A program made the position numbers and the translations under genes. Under the pieces are notes generated by a model, which did no database searches, had not been told where the DNA came from, and was given only the letters and a program-made list of their open reading frames with translations. Of a stretch of DNA of 5,578 bases, positions 1-5,578 are shown one piece after another (the first letter of the stretch is position 1; the number at the start of each line of letters is the position of its first letter). The DNA lies in the NCBI GenBank assembly GCA_946628745.1, contig CAMOXA010000111.1, forward strand, positions 1 through 5,578, read 5' to 3'. This DNA comes from an uncultured Verrucomicrobiota bacterium (GTDB lineage: Bacteria; Verrucomicrobiota; Kiritimatiellia; RFP12; UBA1067).

Positions 1-1889
1 GCCCCGTGGCGACGCGGCGTTTCAAGCCTCTGGCGATGTGGCGCGAGAAGATACAGGTAGTCGACGGCAATGCATCCGCGACGTTCACGATTCCCGAATT
101 CGCCGGCGAGGTTCGCGTCACCGCCGTAGCGTACTCCGAAACGGCGGCGGGCGCGGCGTCGGTGCAGTGCAAGGTCGCGCCGAAGCTCGTCGCCCAGCCG
201 GACGCGCCCCGTTTCGCCGCTCCAGGCGACGAGTTCGAGGTGACGCTGCCGCTCGCGAACCGCGCCGGTGAAGACGGCGAGGCCGAGTACGGGATAACGT
301 GCGACGGCGTGACTGTCGCGAAGGGAGCGGTCCGTCTCGCAAACGGCGAGACGAAGGTGCTACGCTTCCCGGTAAAGGCTCCGGCGGTTCCAGGGCTGGC
401 GGCCGTGCGCTATGTGTCGAAAGGATTCGGCGAAACGCACGAAACGGAGATTGAAGTGCCAGTGCGCCCGGCAGTCGCCTGGGTCGAGACGTCAGGCGTG
501 GAGAAACTGGACCCCGGCGCAGGCTTTACGCCCCCGCAGCAAGGCGGCGGCACGCTTTCGAAGTTCAGGTATCATGTCGCGGCGACGCCTTTGGCGGAAC
601 TGCGTGCGGCCCTCGAATGCCTCGCGGGGTATCCGTACGAATGCCTTGAGCAGACAAGCTCGCGGATATTCCCGCTCGTGAGCGCCGGCGGCTTGCTGAA
701 TGCAGTAGGCTCCGTCGAGGCCGTGAACCGTGCGGAATATGTCGCCGCCGGCGTGAGGCGCGTGGAGTCCATGGTCAGGAACAAAGATTTCGTCATGTGG
801 CCGGACTGCAACTACGCGCCGTGGGACGTGGAAGTTTCTCTGTATGCCGCGCATTTTCTGATCGAGGCCGAGCGCGGCGGTGTGCCGCTCGAGTCCGGCG
901 CGAAAACGAGAGTGATGGAGTTTCTCGGGCGGTGGGCGATGTCGCCGACGAACAGTGTTTCGGCCTACGCCTGCCACACGCTGGCGCTCGCGGGCAAGCC
1001 CGAGAAGGACAGGATGTTCCGCCTGTACGATTCGCGCTCGCGGCTCGACCTCGTCTCCCGCGCACGTCTGGCGCGCGCCTTCGCCGCGATCGGAGACCGG
1101 GCGAGAGCGGGCGAACTCGTCAAGAACGCCGACTCGCCGGAGTCCGTGAAAGAGGCGTCGTTCCTCCTGCTGGCGCTGCTCGATCTCGACCCTGAAGACG
1201 CCAGATGCGCCAGACTCGTGGAGGGACTGCTGGCGCGGCGCGACAAAAACAGCATGTCCTGGCTGACGACGGGCGACAACGCCCATGCGCTTCTTGCGAT
1301 AGGCGAATACTGGCGCCACCACCCCGTCAAGCCCGGCAGGCCGGACGTCCGCGAAGTTGACGGCAGGCTCGTCAATGTCGGCGAGGGGACGGCGTTCGTG
1401 GCGTGGAAGCGTCTCGTGCTGCCTTCGCCGGAAGAAGTGGAGGACGAATCGCGCGGCATCGCAATCCGCCGCGAATTCCTGACCGCCGGCGGCGAGCCTT
1501 GCGACCTCGCGAAGGCGAAGTGCGGCGATCTGGTGATGGTGCGGCTTTCGATATCGAGCGAAGACGAGCGCGACTTGAGCGATCTCGTCGTCGAGGACCT
1601 CTTCGCCGGGGCGATGGAGCCCGTGCACGGCGCGCTGGATCCGGCGCTCTATCCGTGGATCCCGCAAGATTCAGGAAATTGGGTGATGCGCACCGACACG
1701 AGAGATGATAGAATATTGGTGTTCTCGAAAAAGTTCCATTTGAAGAAGAATGAAGAAGCTAGGTTCCATTATCCGCTGCGTGTGGTCTCCGCCGGGTCGT
1801 TTGCGCTGCCTAAGGTGGCTGTCGAGGCCATGTATCAGCCTGGGCTTCGCGCTCGTTCTGGCGGCGGGCGCGTCGTGGCCGGCCATTGA
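1..1889 (+). CDS. Bacterial alpha-2-macroglobulin family protein (YfhM-like), C-terminal part, 5' end outside window
   Basis: This is a periplasmic or inner-membrane-anchored protease trap: a protease cleaves a bait region, the protein changes shape, and a reactive thioester binds the attacker covalently. The frame is open to the left edge (first whole codon at base 3), so the GTG at base 6 is not a true start. Numbering from that GTG, residues 6-155 form macroglobulin-type beta domains (RFKPLAMW, then IPEFAGEVRVTAVAYS). Residues 190-440 form the alpha-helical thioester domain with YPYECLEQTSS at 210-219; CLEQ is 213-216. WPDCNYAPWDVEVSLYAAHFLIEA at 265-288 belongs to the same domain. Residues 450-627 form the C-terminal receptor-binding-like domain, ending with the family-typical RDDRILVF, SAGSFALP, EAMYQP and GGRV. 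The C-terminus is therefore complete. The signal peptide, lipobox and bait region cannot be judged here. Its 3' end overlaps pbpC, the usual partner. The family call is firm. Confidence 0.96.
   Translation, partial: PVATRRFKPLAMWREKIQVVDGNASATFTIPEFAGEVRVTAVAYSETAAGAASVQCKVAPKLVAQPDAPRFAAPGDEFEVTLPLANRAGEDGEAEYGITCDGVTVAKGAVRLANGETKVLRFPVKAPAVPGLAAVRYVSKGFGETHETEIEVPVRPAVAWVETSGVEKLDPGAGFTPPQQGGGTLSKFRYHVAATPLAELRAALECLAGYPYECLEQTSSRIFPLVSAGGLLNAVGSVEAVNRAEYVAAGVRRVESMVRNKDFVMWPDCNYAPWDVEVSLYAAHFLIEAERGGVPLESGAKTRVMEFLGRWAMSPTNSVSAYACHTLALAGKPEKDRMFRLYDSRSRLDLVSRARLARAFAAIGDRARAGELVKNADSPESVKEASFLLLALLDLDPEDARCARLVEGLLARRDKNSMSWLTTGDNAHALLAIGEYWRHHPVKPGRPDVREVDGRLVNVGEGTAFVAWKRLVLPSPEEVEDESRGIAIRREFLTAGGEPCDLAKAKCGDLVMVRLSISSEDERDLSDLVVEDLFAGAMEPVHGALDPALYPWIPQDSGNWVMRTDTRDDRILVFSKKFHLKKNEEARFHYPLRVVSAGSFALPKVAVEAMYQPGLRARSGGGRVVAGH
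642..653 (+). other. CLEQ thioester motif codons of the macroglobulin
   Basis: The four codons encode Cys-Leu-Glu-Gln. In thioester-containing macroglobulins the Cys thiol and the Gln side chain form an internal thioester that attacks the trapped protease. The flanking YPYE before and TSSR after match the usual bacterial context. Many bacterial macroglobulins lack this motif; this one keeps it, so it is predicted to be a conjugating trap rather than a purely conformational one. Confidence 0.93.
1706..1716 (+). promoter_or_regulatory. Candidate extended -10 promoter for pbpC, inside the macroglobulin gene
   Basis: TGATAGAATAT contains TGn followed by TAGAAT (1709-1714), which differs at one base from the sigma-70 -10 consensus. 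It lies in a short AT-rich island (about 1700-1770) within otherwise GC-rich coding DNA. Transcription would begin near 1721, leaving a leader of about 29 bases before the pbpC ATG. No good -35 is visible at the usual spacing, which extended -10 promoters can tolerate. It shares the pattern TGnTAnAATAT with the sites before fucU and the GH43 gene. The bases also encode residues of the macroglobulin, so chance is possible. Confidence 0.45.
1733..1770 (+). repeat. Nested short direct repeats around the pbpC start codon
   Basis: GTTCCATT occurs at 1733-1740 and again at 1763-1770. Between them TGAAGAAG occurs at 1741-1748 and 1751-1758, separated by AA. The order is therefore A-B-B-A, with all copies direct. 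The pbpC ATG (1750-1752) overlaps the second B copy. In the macroglobulin frame this encodes a repeated Phe-His flanking a Lys- and Glu-rich stretch. It may be a small duplication or simple codon coincidence. Confidence 0.5.
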
Positions 1890-3990
1890 CTGGGACGATT
1901 CGGGCTGCAACGAATATCCCGGCGGGGTCGTGCTGCGCGACTCTGCCGGGCGGGTGTTGCGCGTTTCGCTCGGTCCGAACGACACGGATTGCCGCCCGTA
2001 CTACAAGGCGAGCGCCGACGACTGGATTGTCAAGGCGCTCGTCGCCGCCGAAGACGGGACGTTCTTTTCGCATTGCGGCGTGAGGCCGCTGAGCATCGCG
2101 CGGGCGTTCTTTCAGAACGCGACCAGCCGCCGCAGGATTTCGGGCGCGTCCACGATTACCATGCAGACCGTAAGGCTGCTGCGTCCGCACCGCAAAGGCT
2201 ATCTTGAAAAATGGGCGGAGGCCGTCAAGGCGATCAAGATGGAACGCCGGCGCGACAAGCTGTGGATTCTATCGCAATATCTCAACCGGGCTCCGTTCGG
2301 CTCGAATTTGACAGGCATAGAGGCCGCGGCGAACGGATGGTTCGGCAAGGGGGCGAAAGAACTCGGTCTCGGAGAGGCCGCCATGCTGGCCGGCATGGTG
2401 CAGGCGCCGTCGCGCTTCCGCCCGGACCGCGGATACGAAAGGGCGGTGAAAAGGAGGGATTACGTCCTAGGCAGGATGCAGGAGCTCGGGTTCGCGACCG
2501 CGGAGCAGGTCGAGGCGGCGCGCAGCGTAATGCCCGTCGTCTGCAGGGCGCCGCGTCCGTTCAAGTCGCCATACTACTGCGACTGGTACATGAACGAAGT
2601 CCTCGGCCGCGACAGCGAGAGCCAACGGCACGGCGGCGACATCCGCCCGCCTCTCGACGCCGACATACAGGAGCTTTGCGACGGCGTGGTGAACGCCGCC
2701 GCGGAGGAGGGCGGATATTCCGCCGCGGCCGTCGTAGAACGCGTGGACACCGGCGAAGTCGTCGCGCTTGCAGTGAGCGGCGACTATTTCGACCCGTCGC
2801 ACGGCCAGGTCAACACCGCGATTGCGCCGCGGCCGGCGGGTTCGACACTCAAGCCGTTTCTCGCGGCGTTCGCGATGGACCTCGGCCTCGCGGTTCCGGA
2901 CGAGCGTTTCGCCGACGTGCCCGGCACCTACAGGGGATACAATCCGGCGAACTTCGACGCGAAATACCGCGGGCTCGTCCCGCTCGGCGACGCCCTCGTG
3001 CTGTCGCTCAACATACCTTTCGTGCAGCTTGCCGAGCGCGTCGGGCTGGACCGCTTCGGCGCGGGACTGCGCTCCCTCGGGTTCAGGCACATGAACGCGC
3101 CCGACGAACGTTTCGGCCTTGGAATGGCGATTGGAAACGTCGAAGTGACTCTTGTCGAACTCGTGGACGCCTACCGAAAACTCGCGCGTGCGGCAGGCGG
3201 CGGAACGAGCGACGGCTCCGGGATAAGCCGCGAGTCGGCGTATCTTGTCGCCGACATTCTCTCGGGCGACCAGCGCAGCGCCGCGGCGTTCGGACATGTG
3301 GCGGACGTCAAAGCCTCGCGCTTTGCCTGGAAGACCGGCACCAGCGCGGCCTATCGCGACGCATGGACGGTGGCGTGGAATCCCGAATACGTCGTCGGCG
3401 TATGGTGCGGACACATCACAGGATTCGGCGACGAGTCCGTCGTCGGCGCGAAAGCGGCTGCGCCCCGGGCATGGCAGATAGCCCGCGCGCTGTATCCGCA
3501 GAACGACGGACCGTGGTTTGTGGAACCTGCGGGAATAGTGCGCAGGCCTGCATGCGCCCTGTCGGGGCTAGCGGCGAATCCAGACTGCCCCGAGGTCGTC
3601 GAAGGCGTCGCGATCGCGGGTCGCAGCTCGCCGCGTCTATGCCAGATGCATTGCAGGGACTTCGACGGCAGACCGGCCGTCCGGGACGATCCCCGTCTCG
3701 CCGCGTTTCTCGGCAGGATAGATTCGGCGCGGAAACTGTCGATCGCGAAACCTGCGGACGGCTCGAAGTTCAGGCTGGTGGACGGCATGCCGCAGCAGAA
3801 GATCGCATGTTCGGCGAACGGCAATCCGCCCGAAGGCCGGCTATGGTGGTTCGTCGACGGACGCCCCGCGGGCGAGACCCGGGGCGCGGGGTCGCTGGCG
3901 GTGGAGATGGCGCCCGGCAAGCATGCCATCGTGTGCACGACAACCGAAGGGGTGAGCGCGGAGGTCCGCTGCGAAGTAGTCGCCGACTGA
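1750..3990 (+). CDS. pbpC: Penicillin-binding protein 1C (bifunctional transglycosylase/transpeptidase)
   Basis: This membrane-anchored periplasmic enzyme polymerises lipid II glycan strands and cross-links the peptides. It has 746 residues, close to the roughly 770 of E. coli PBP1C. Residues 1-27 are a basic cytoplasmic tail and about 28-46 a signal anchor. The GT51 transglycosylase domain (about 85-265) has EDGTFFSHCG at 101-110 with catalytic Glu101, GASTITMQ at 132-139, and ERRRDKLWILSQYLN at 165-179. The transpeptidase domain (about 320-580) has STLK at 365-368 (nucleophile Ser365, Lys368), SLN at 419-421 and KTGT at 528-531. Residues about 662-744 are the C-terminal BiPBP_C beta domain characteristic of PBP1C. 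All catalytic motifs are intact. The ATG at 1750 is preferred because later starts would lose the basic tail or the anchor. The price is a 140-base out-of-frame overlap with the macroglobulin gene and only a weak purine-rich AAGAAGA directly before the start. Confidence 0.97.
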   Translation: MKKLGSIIRCVWSPPGRLRCLRWLSRPCISLGFALVLAAGASWPAIDWDDSGCNEYPGGVVLRDSAGRVLRVSLGPNDTDCRPYYKASADDWIVKALVAAEDGTFFSHCGVRPLSIARAFFQNATSRRRISGASTITMQTVRLLRPHRKGYLEKWAEAVKAIKMERRRDKLWILSQYLNRAPFGSNLTGIEAAANGWFGKGAKELGLGEAAMLAGMVQAPSRFRPDRGYERAVKRRDYVLGRMQELGFATAEQVEAARSVMPVVCRAPRPFKSPYYCDWYMNEVLGRDSESQRHGGDIRPPLDADIQELCDGVVNAAAEEGGYSAAAVVERVDTGEVVALAVSGDYFDPSHGQVNTAIAPRPAGSTLKPFLAAFAMDLGLAVPDERFADVPGTYRGYNPANFDAKYRGLVPLGDALVLSLNIPFVQLAERVGLDRFGAGLRSLGFRHMNAPDERFGLGMAIGNVEVTLVELVDAYRKLARAAGGGTSDGSGISRESAYLVADILSGDQRSAAAFGHVADVKASRFAWKTGTSAAYRDAWTVAWNPEYVVGVWCGHITGFGDESVVGAKAAAPRAWQIARALYPQNDGPWFVEPAGIVRRPACALSGLAANPDCPEVVEGVAIAGRSSPRLCQMHCRDFDGRPAVRDDPRLAAFLGRIDSARKLSIAKPADGSKFRLVDGMPQQKIACSANGNPPEGRLWWFVDGRPAGETRGAGSLAVEMAPGKHAIVCTTTEGVSAEVRCEVVAD

Positions 3991-3999
3991 CGCGGCCGG

Positions 4000-4428
4000 C
4001 TATTCGACAGGCGTGACGCCTTTCTTGAGAATGATGTTGCCGTATTTGGCAATCTCGCCGGAAACGACAATGGCGTACGCCTTTTTGGCGCGCTCGTAGA
4101 AGGCGTAGCGCTCCATCCTGTCGATGGGGCCGCGATAGGCCAGCGCGGCGCGGTAGCGTTCTTCCACTGCGGGGTCGAGCGTGTCGCCCGGCACTGCGTC
4201 CATCATCACGACAGGCGTCGCGTAAGAGTCCAGCTCGAAGAGCGGCGCGATGCCGGCGAGAAGGGCGTCGGCGGGTATGCCGTCGGCCCGCAGGACCAAA
4301 GCGCCGTCCCGGCCGAAACAGTGCGCCGGAAAGTGCGCGTCGGATATGACGATTTCGTCGCCATGGCCCATTTCGGACAGAGTCTTCAAAAGAACCGGCG
4401 AGACGACAGGTGAGATACCTTTCAGCAT
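4000..4428 (-). CDS. fucU: L-fucose mutarotase (FucU/RbsD family)
   Basis: This cytoplasmic enzyme interconverts the alpha and beta anomers of L-fucopyranose and so speeds entry into fucose catabolism. The 142 residues align nearly end to end with the 140-residue E. coli FucU. MGHGDEIVISDAHFPAH at 20-36 carries the proton donor His22 and sugar-binding Asp30. LFELDSYATPVVMM at 63-76, Arg107 before YAFYERA, and Tyr129-Gly-Asn131 with ILKKGVTP at the C-terminus are also kept, matching the E. coli positions. The ATG at 4428 is chosen over the in-frame ATG at 4437 because it gives the family's MLK-ISP start and lies 8 bases after an AAAGGA ribosome site. The gene converges on pbpC with a 9-base gap and diverges from the GH43 gene. 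RbsD is the alternative in this superfamily, but the length and the residues listed favour FucU. Confidence 0.95.
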   Translation of the reverse strand: MLKGISPVVSPVLLKTLSEMGHGDEIVISDAHFPAHCFGRDGALVLRADGIPADALLAGIAPLFELDSYATPVVMMDAVPGDTLDPAVEERYRAALAYRGPIDRMERYAFYERAKKAYAIVVSGEIAKYGNIILKKGVTPVE

Positions 4429-4436
4429 GAGTGACA

Positions 4437-4442
4437 TCCTTT
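4437..4442 (-). promoter_or_regulatory. Ribosome binding site deciding the fucU start
   Basis: AAAGGA on the minus strand, 8 bases before the ATG at 4428. The competing ATG at 4437 shares its A with the last base of this site, so it cannot be served by it. Confidence 0.75.
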
Positions 4443-4458
4443 CGTTTGATGCATGCCG

Positions 4459-4469
4459 ATATTGTACCA
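4459..4469 (-). promoter_or_regulatory. Extended -10 promoter of fucU
   Basis: The minus strand reads TGGTACAATAT: TGn followed by TACAAT (4466 down to 4461), one base off the sigma-70 -10 consensus. Transcription would start near 4454, giving a leader of about 26 bases that contains the AAAGGA ribosome site. No convincing -35 is seen at 16-18 bases. Together with its preceding bases it matches the site before the GH43 gene at 12 of 13 positions (TGTGGTAYAATAT). Confidence 0.72.
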
Positions 4470-4521
4470 CAAACGGGGCCGGACGGCTACAAGAAGTTGG
4501 CGGGCGTGAACGCTGTTTCGA

Positions 4522-4546
4522 GAGGCGCGGACGGCACGGACGCCTC
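4522..4546. repeat. Short GC-rich inverted repeat in the fucU/GH43 intergenic region
   Basis: GAGGCG (4522-4527) and CGCCTC (4541-4546) are separated by 13 bases. A 6-base arm in GC-rich DNA is easily found by chance. No T-run follows on either strand, so it is not an intrinsic terminator. It could be part of a regulator site between the divergent promoters. Confidence 0.2.
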
Positions 4547-4550
4547 GCCA

Positions 4551-4573
4551 GGGACGGCGTTCCGCGGCGTCCC
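4551..4573. repeat. Inverted repeat upstream of the GH43 promoter
   Basis: GGGACG (4551-4556) and CGTCCC (4568-4573) flank an 11-base spacer, about 33 bases before the GH43 -10 element. The arms are perfect, and the placement just upstream of the -35 zone would suit an operator or activator site. On the plus strand it is followed by GAAAAAAGGGG, which is the wrong base for a terminator. The functional reading is speculative. Confidence 0.3.
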
Positions 4574-4605
4574 GAAAAAAGGGGATGCAACCGCGGTCCA
4601 CGATG

Positions 4606-4616
4606 TGGTATAATAT
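4606..4616 (+). promoter_or_regulatory. Extended -10 promoter of the GH43 gene, giving a near-leaderless transcript
   Basis: TGGTATAATAT contains a perfect TATAAT at 4609-4614 with a TGn extension. The sequence at the -35 spacing (around 4585-4591, ATGCAAC) is poor. The -10 ends 7 bases before the ATG at 4622, so the usual start distance puts the first transcribed base at or beside the start codon. The only Shine-Dalgarno-like stretch, GAGG at 4617-4620, is one base from the ATG, too near to work normally. Confidence 0.8.
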
Positions 4617-4621
4617 GAGGC

Positions 4622-5578
4622 ATGAAAACAATACTACTTGCCGCAGCGTCGTTTCTGGCGACATGCGCGCTCGCGTTGCCCAACGGCGGCATCTGGAACG
4701 ACACCGACGGCGTGCACATCAATGCACACGGCGGCGGACTTTTGAAGGACGGCGACATTTGGTACTGGTACGGCGAGCACAAGATCGCCGGGGGCGCAGG
4801 CAATCGTGCGCATGTAGGCGTCGGATGCTACTCGTCCCGCGATCTCGTCGAATGGAAGAACGAAGGAATCGCGCTCAAGGTCTCCGGCGAGGCGGGCGAC
4901 GACATCGAGAAGGAATGCATCCTCGAACGCCCCAAGGTCGTCAAGGCGCCGGCGACGGGAAAATACGTCATGCTGTTCCACCTCGAGCGGAAAGGGCGCG
5001 GATACAACGACGCGCGCGCCGGTTTCGCCGTGGCGGAACGTCCGGCCGGTCCGTTCAGGTTCGTGAAGTCGTGCTGGCCCAATGCAGGCGATTGGCCGGC
5101 GGACGCGACGGAAGCCGAGCGCACACCGGCGGCCGTGGCGGCTTCGAAGTCCGCCGGCAGCGTCTCGAACGGCCCGAGCGAAAAGGGCCGCAGTACAAAC
5201 CTTTATTCAGGCCGCGTAGAGCAAGGGCAAATGTGCCGCGACATGACGCTGTTCGTGGACGACGACGGCTCCGTATGGCACATTTTCGCATCCGAGTCGA
5301 ATTCTACATTGCACTTCGCAGAGCTGACTGGCGACTGCCTGGGATATACCGGCCGCTGGTATCGCGGCGCCCCGAAGGACTGGACCGAAGCGCCGGCGGT
5401 GGTCAAGCACGGCGGCTGGTACTGGCTTCTCGGTTCAAGCTGCACGGGGTGGAAGCCGAACGCGGCGCGCATATACCGCGCGAAGTCGCTGGCGGGGCCG
5501 TGGGAATGGCTCGGCAACCCCTGCACGGGCGTCAACGGCGCGAACATGCTCGGCGCGGACAAGACATGGGGCGGCCAG
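4622..5578 (+). CDS. Secreted glycoside hydrolase family 43 protein, 3' end outside window
   Basis: This is probably an exported exo-acting hydrolase on galactose- or arabinose-containing glycans. The frame is open for 319 codons to the window edge. Residues 1-18 are a signal peptide (MKTILLAAASFLATCALA) with likely cleavage after Ala18. The GH43 five-bladed propeller starts at WNDTDGVHINAHGGG (25-39) and continues with WYWYGEH (47-53), ILERPKVVKAPATGKYVMLFH (100-120), WPNAGDWP (152-159), QMCRDMTLFVDDDG (203-216), TEAPAV (255-260) and GSSCTGWKPNAA (271-282). Glu102 in ERPK is the likely catalytic acid and Glu256 in EAP a likely second active-site carboxylate. The pattern resembles the subfamilies that include exo-beta-1,3-galactanases (GH43_24 and relatives), but subfamily and substrate are my inference. 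It is divergent from fucU. The start is supported by the signal peptide and the promoter. Confidence 0.9.
   Translation, partial: MKTILLAAASFLATCALALPNGGIWNDTDGVHINAHGGGLLKDGDIWYWYGEHKIAGGAGNRAHVGVGCYSSRDLVEWKNEGIALKVSGEAGDDIEKECILERPKVVKAPATGKYVMLFHLERKGRGYNDARAGFAVAERPAGPFRFVKSCWPNAGDWPADATEAERTPAAVAASKSAGSVSNGPSEKGRSTNLYSGRVEQGQMCRDMTLFVDDDGSVWHIFASESNSTLHFAELTGDCLGYTGRWYRGAPKDWTEAPAVVKHGGWYWLLGSSCTGWKPNAARIYRAKSLAGPWEWLGNPCTGVNGANMLGADKTWGGQ

Noticed and set aside
492..1667. Long open frame of 391 codons on the minus strand inside the macroglobulin gene
   Set aside because: Arg-, His- and Ala-rich translation without recognisable motifs, opposite a gene with strong family motifs; typical of antisense frames in GC-rich DNA.
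2467..3414. Open frame of 315 codons on the minus strand inside pbpC
   Set aside because: No recognisable domain and a composition expected of the antisense of a GC-rich gene.
2211..4016. Open frame of 601 codons on the plus strand in another frame of pbpC
   Set aside because: Extremely Arg-rich, low-complexity translation. The pbpC frame carries all catalytic motifs over the same bases, so this is a GC-driven shadow.
4078..4090. CGCC-TTTTT-GGCG stem-loop in fucU as a terminator for pbpC readthrough
   Set aside because: The stem is only 4 bases and the T-run is in the loop, not after the stem; it lies within conserved fucU coding sequence.
4652..4666. Possible lipobox (Leu-Ala-Thr-Cys) in the GH43 signal peptide
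   Set aside because: Thr directly before the Cys is unfavourable for lipoprotein processing, and Ala-Leu-Ala just after offers a normal signal peptidase I site. Lipoprotein status cannot be fully excluded.
4429..4803. N-terminal extension of fucU that would make a 267-residue protein
   Set aside because: It would run across the promoter region and antisense to the GH43 signal peptide. The extension is Pro- and Arg-rich with no family match, while the 4428 start fits FucU length and has a well-placed ribosome site.
4634..4981. Minus-strand open frames within the GH43 gene
   Set aside because: Shadow of the clear GH43 coding frame; no motifs and no ribosome site noticed.
5301..5308. TAGAAT on the minus strand inside the GH43 gene as another promoter of the shared type
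   Set aside because: The TG is directly adjacent rather than one base away, the trailing AT is missing, and no gene start follows on that strand.

Overview
The window is about 63% GC by eye and densely coding. It looks like chromosomal DNA from a Gram-negative bacterium. Both large genes are parts of a periplasmic or envelope module that requires an outer membrane, and the promoter-like sites are of the ordinary sigma-70 extended -10 type rather than the Bacteroidetes -33/-7 type. The GC content, the polysaccharide-degrading GH43 enzyme and the promoter style would fit a PVC-group bacterium (Kiritimatiellota, Lentisphaerota or Verrucomicrobiota). That placement is a low-confidence impression, not a demonstrated fact.

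There are four genes. (1) Bases 1-1889, + strand: the C-terminal part of a bacterial alpha-2-macroglobulin with an intact CLEQ thioester; its 5' part lies outside the window. (2) Bases 1750-3990, + strand: a complete bifunctional penicillin-binding protein 1C (pbpC). Its start lies 140 bases inside the macroglobulin gene, in another frame. (3) Bases 4000-4428, - strand: a complete L-fucose mutarotase (fucU), convergent with pbpC and separated from it by only 9 bases. (4) Bases 4622-5578, + strand: the N-terminal 319 residues of a secreted GH43 glycoside hydrolase, divergent from fucU and cut by the window end.

The layout joins two modules. The first is the well-known macroglobulin-PBP1C pair, thought to trap invading proteases at the cell surface and repair the peptidoglycan below. 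The second is a small carbohydrate locus in which a secreted GH43 enzyme and fucose mutarotase diverge from a 193-base intergenic region, suggesting use of fucose- or galactose-containing glycans.

The most useful non-coding observation is an 11-base extended -10 element, TGnTAnAATAT. It occurs three times, each just upstream of a gene start: inside the macroglobulin gene before pbpC, before fucU, and before the GH43 gene. At the GH43 gene it lies so close to the ATG that the transcript should be leaderless or nearly so. I found no evidence of a wholly new system, RNA gene, CRISPR array or mobile element.
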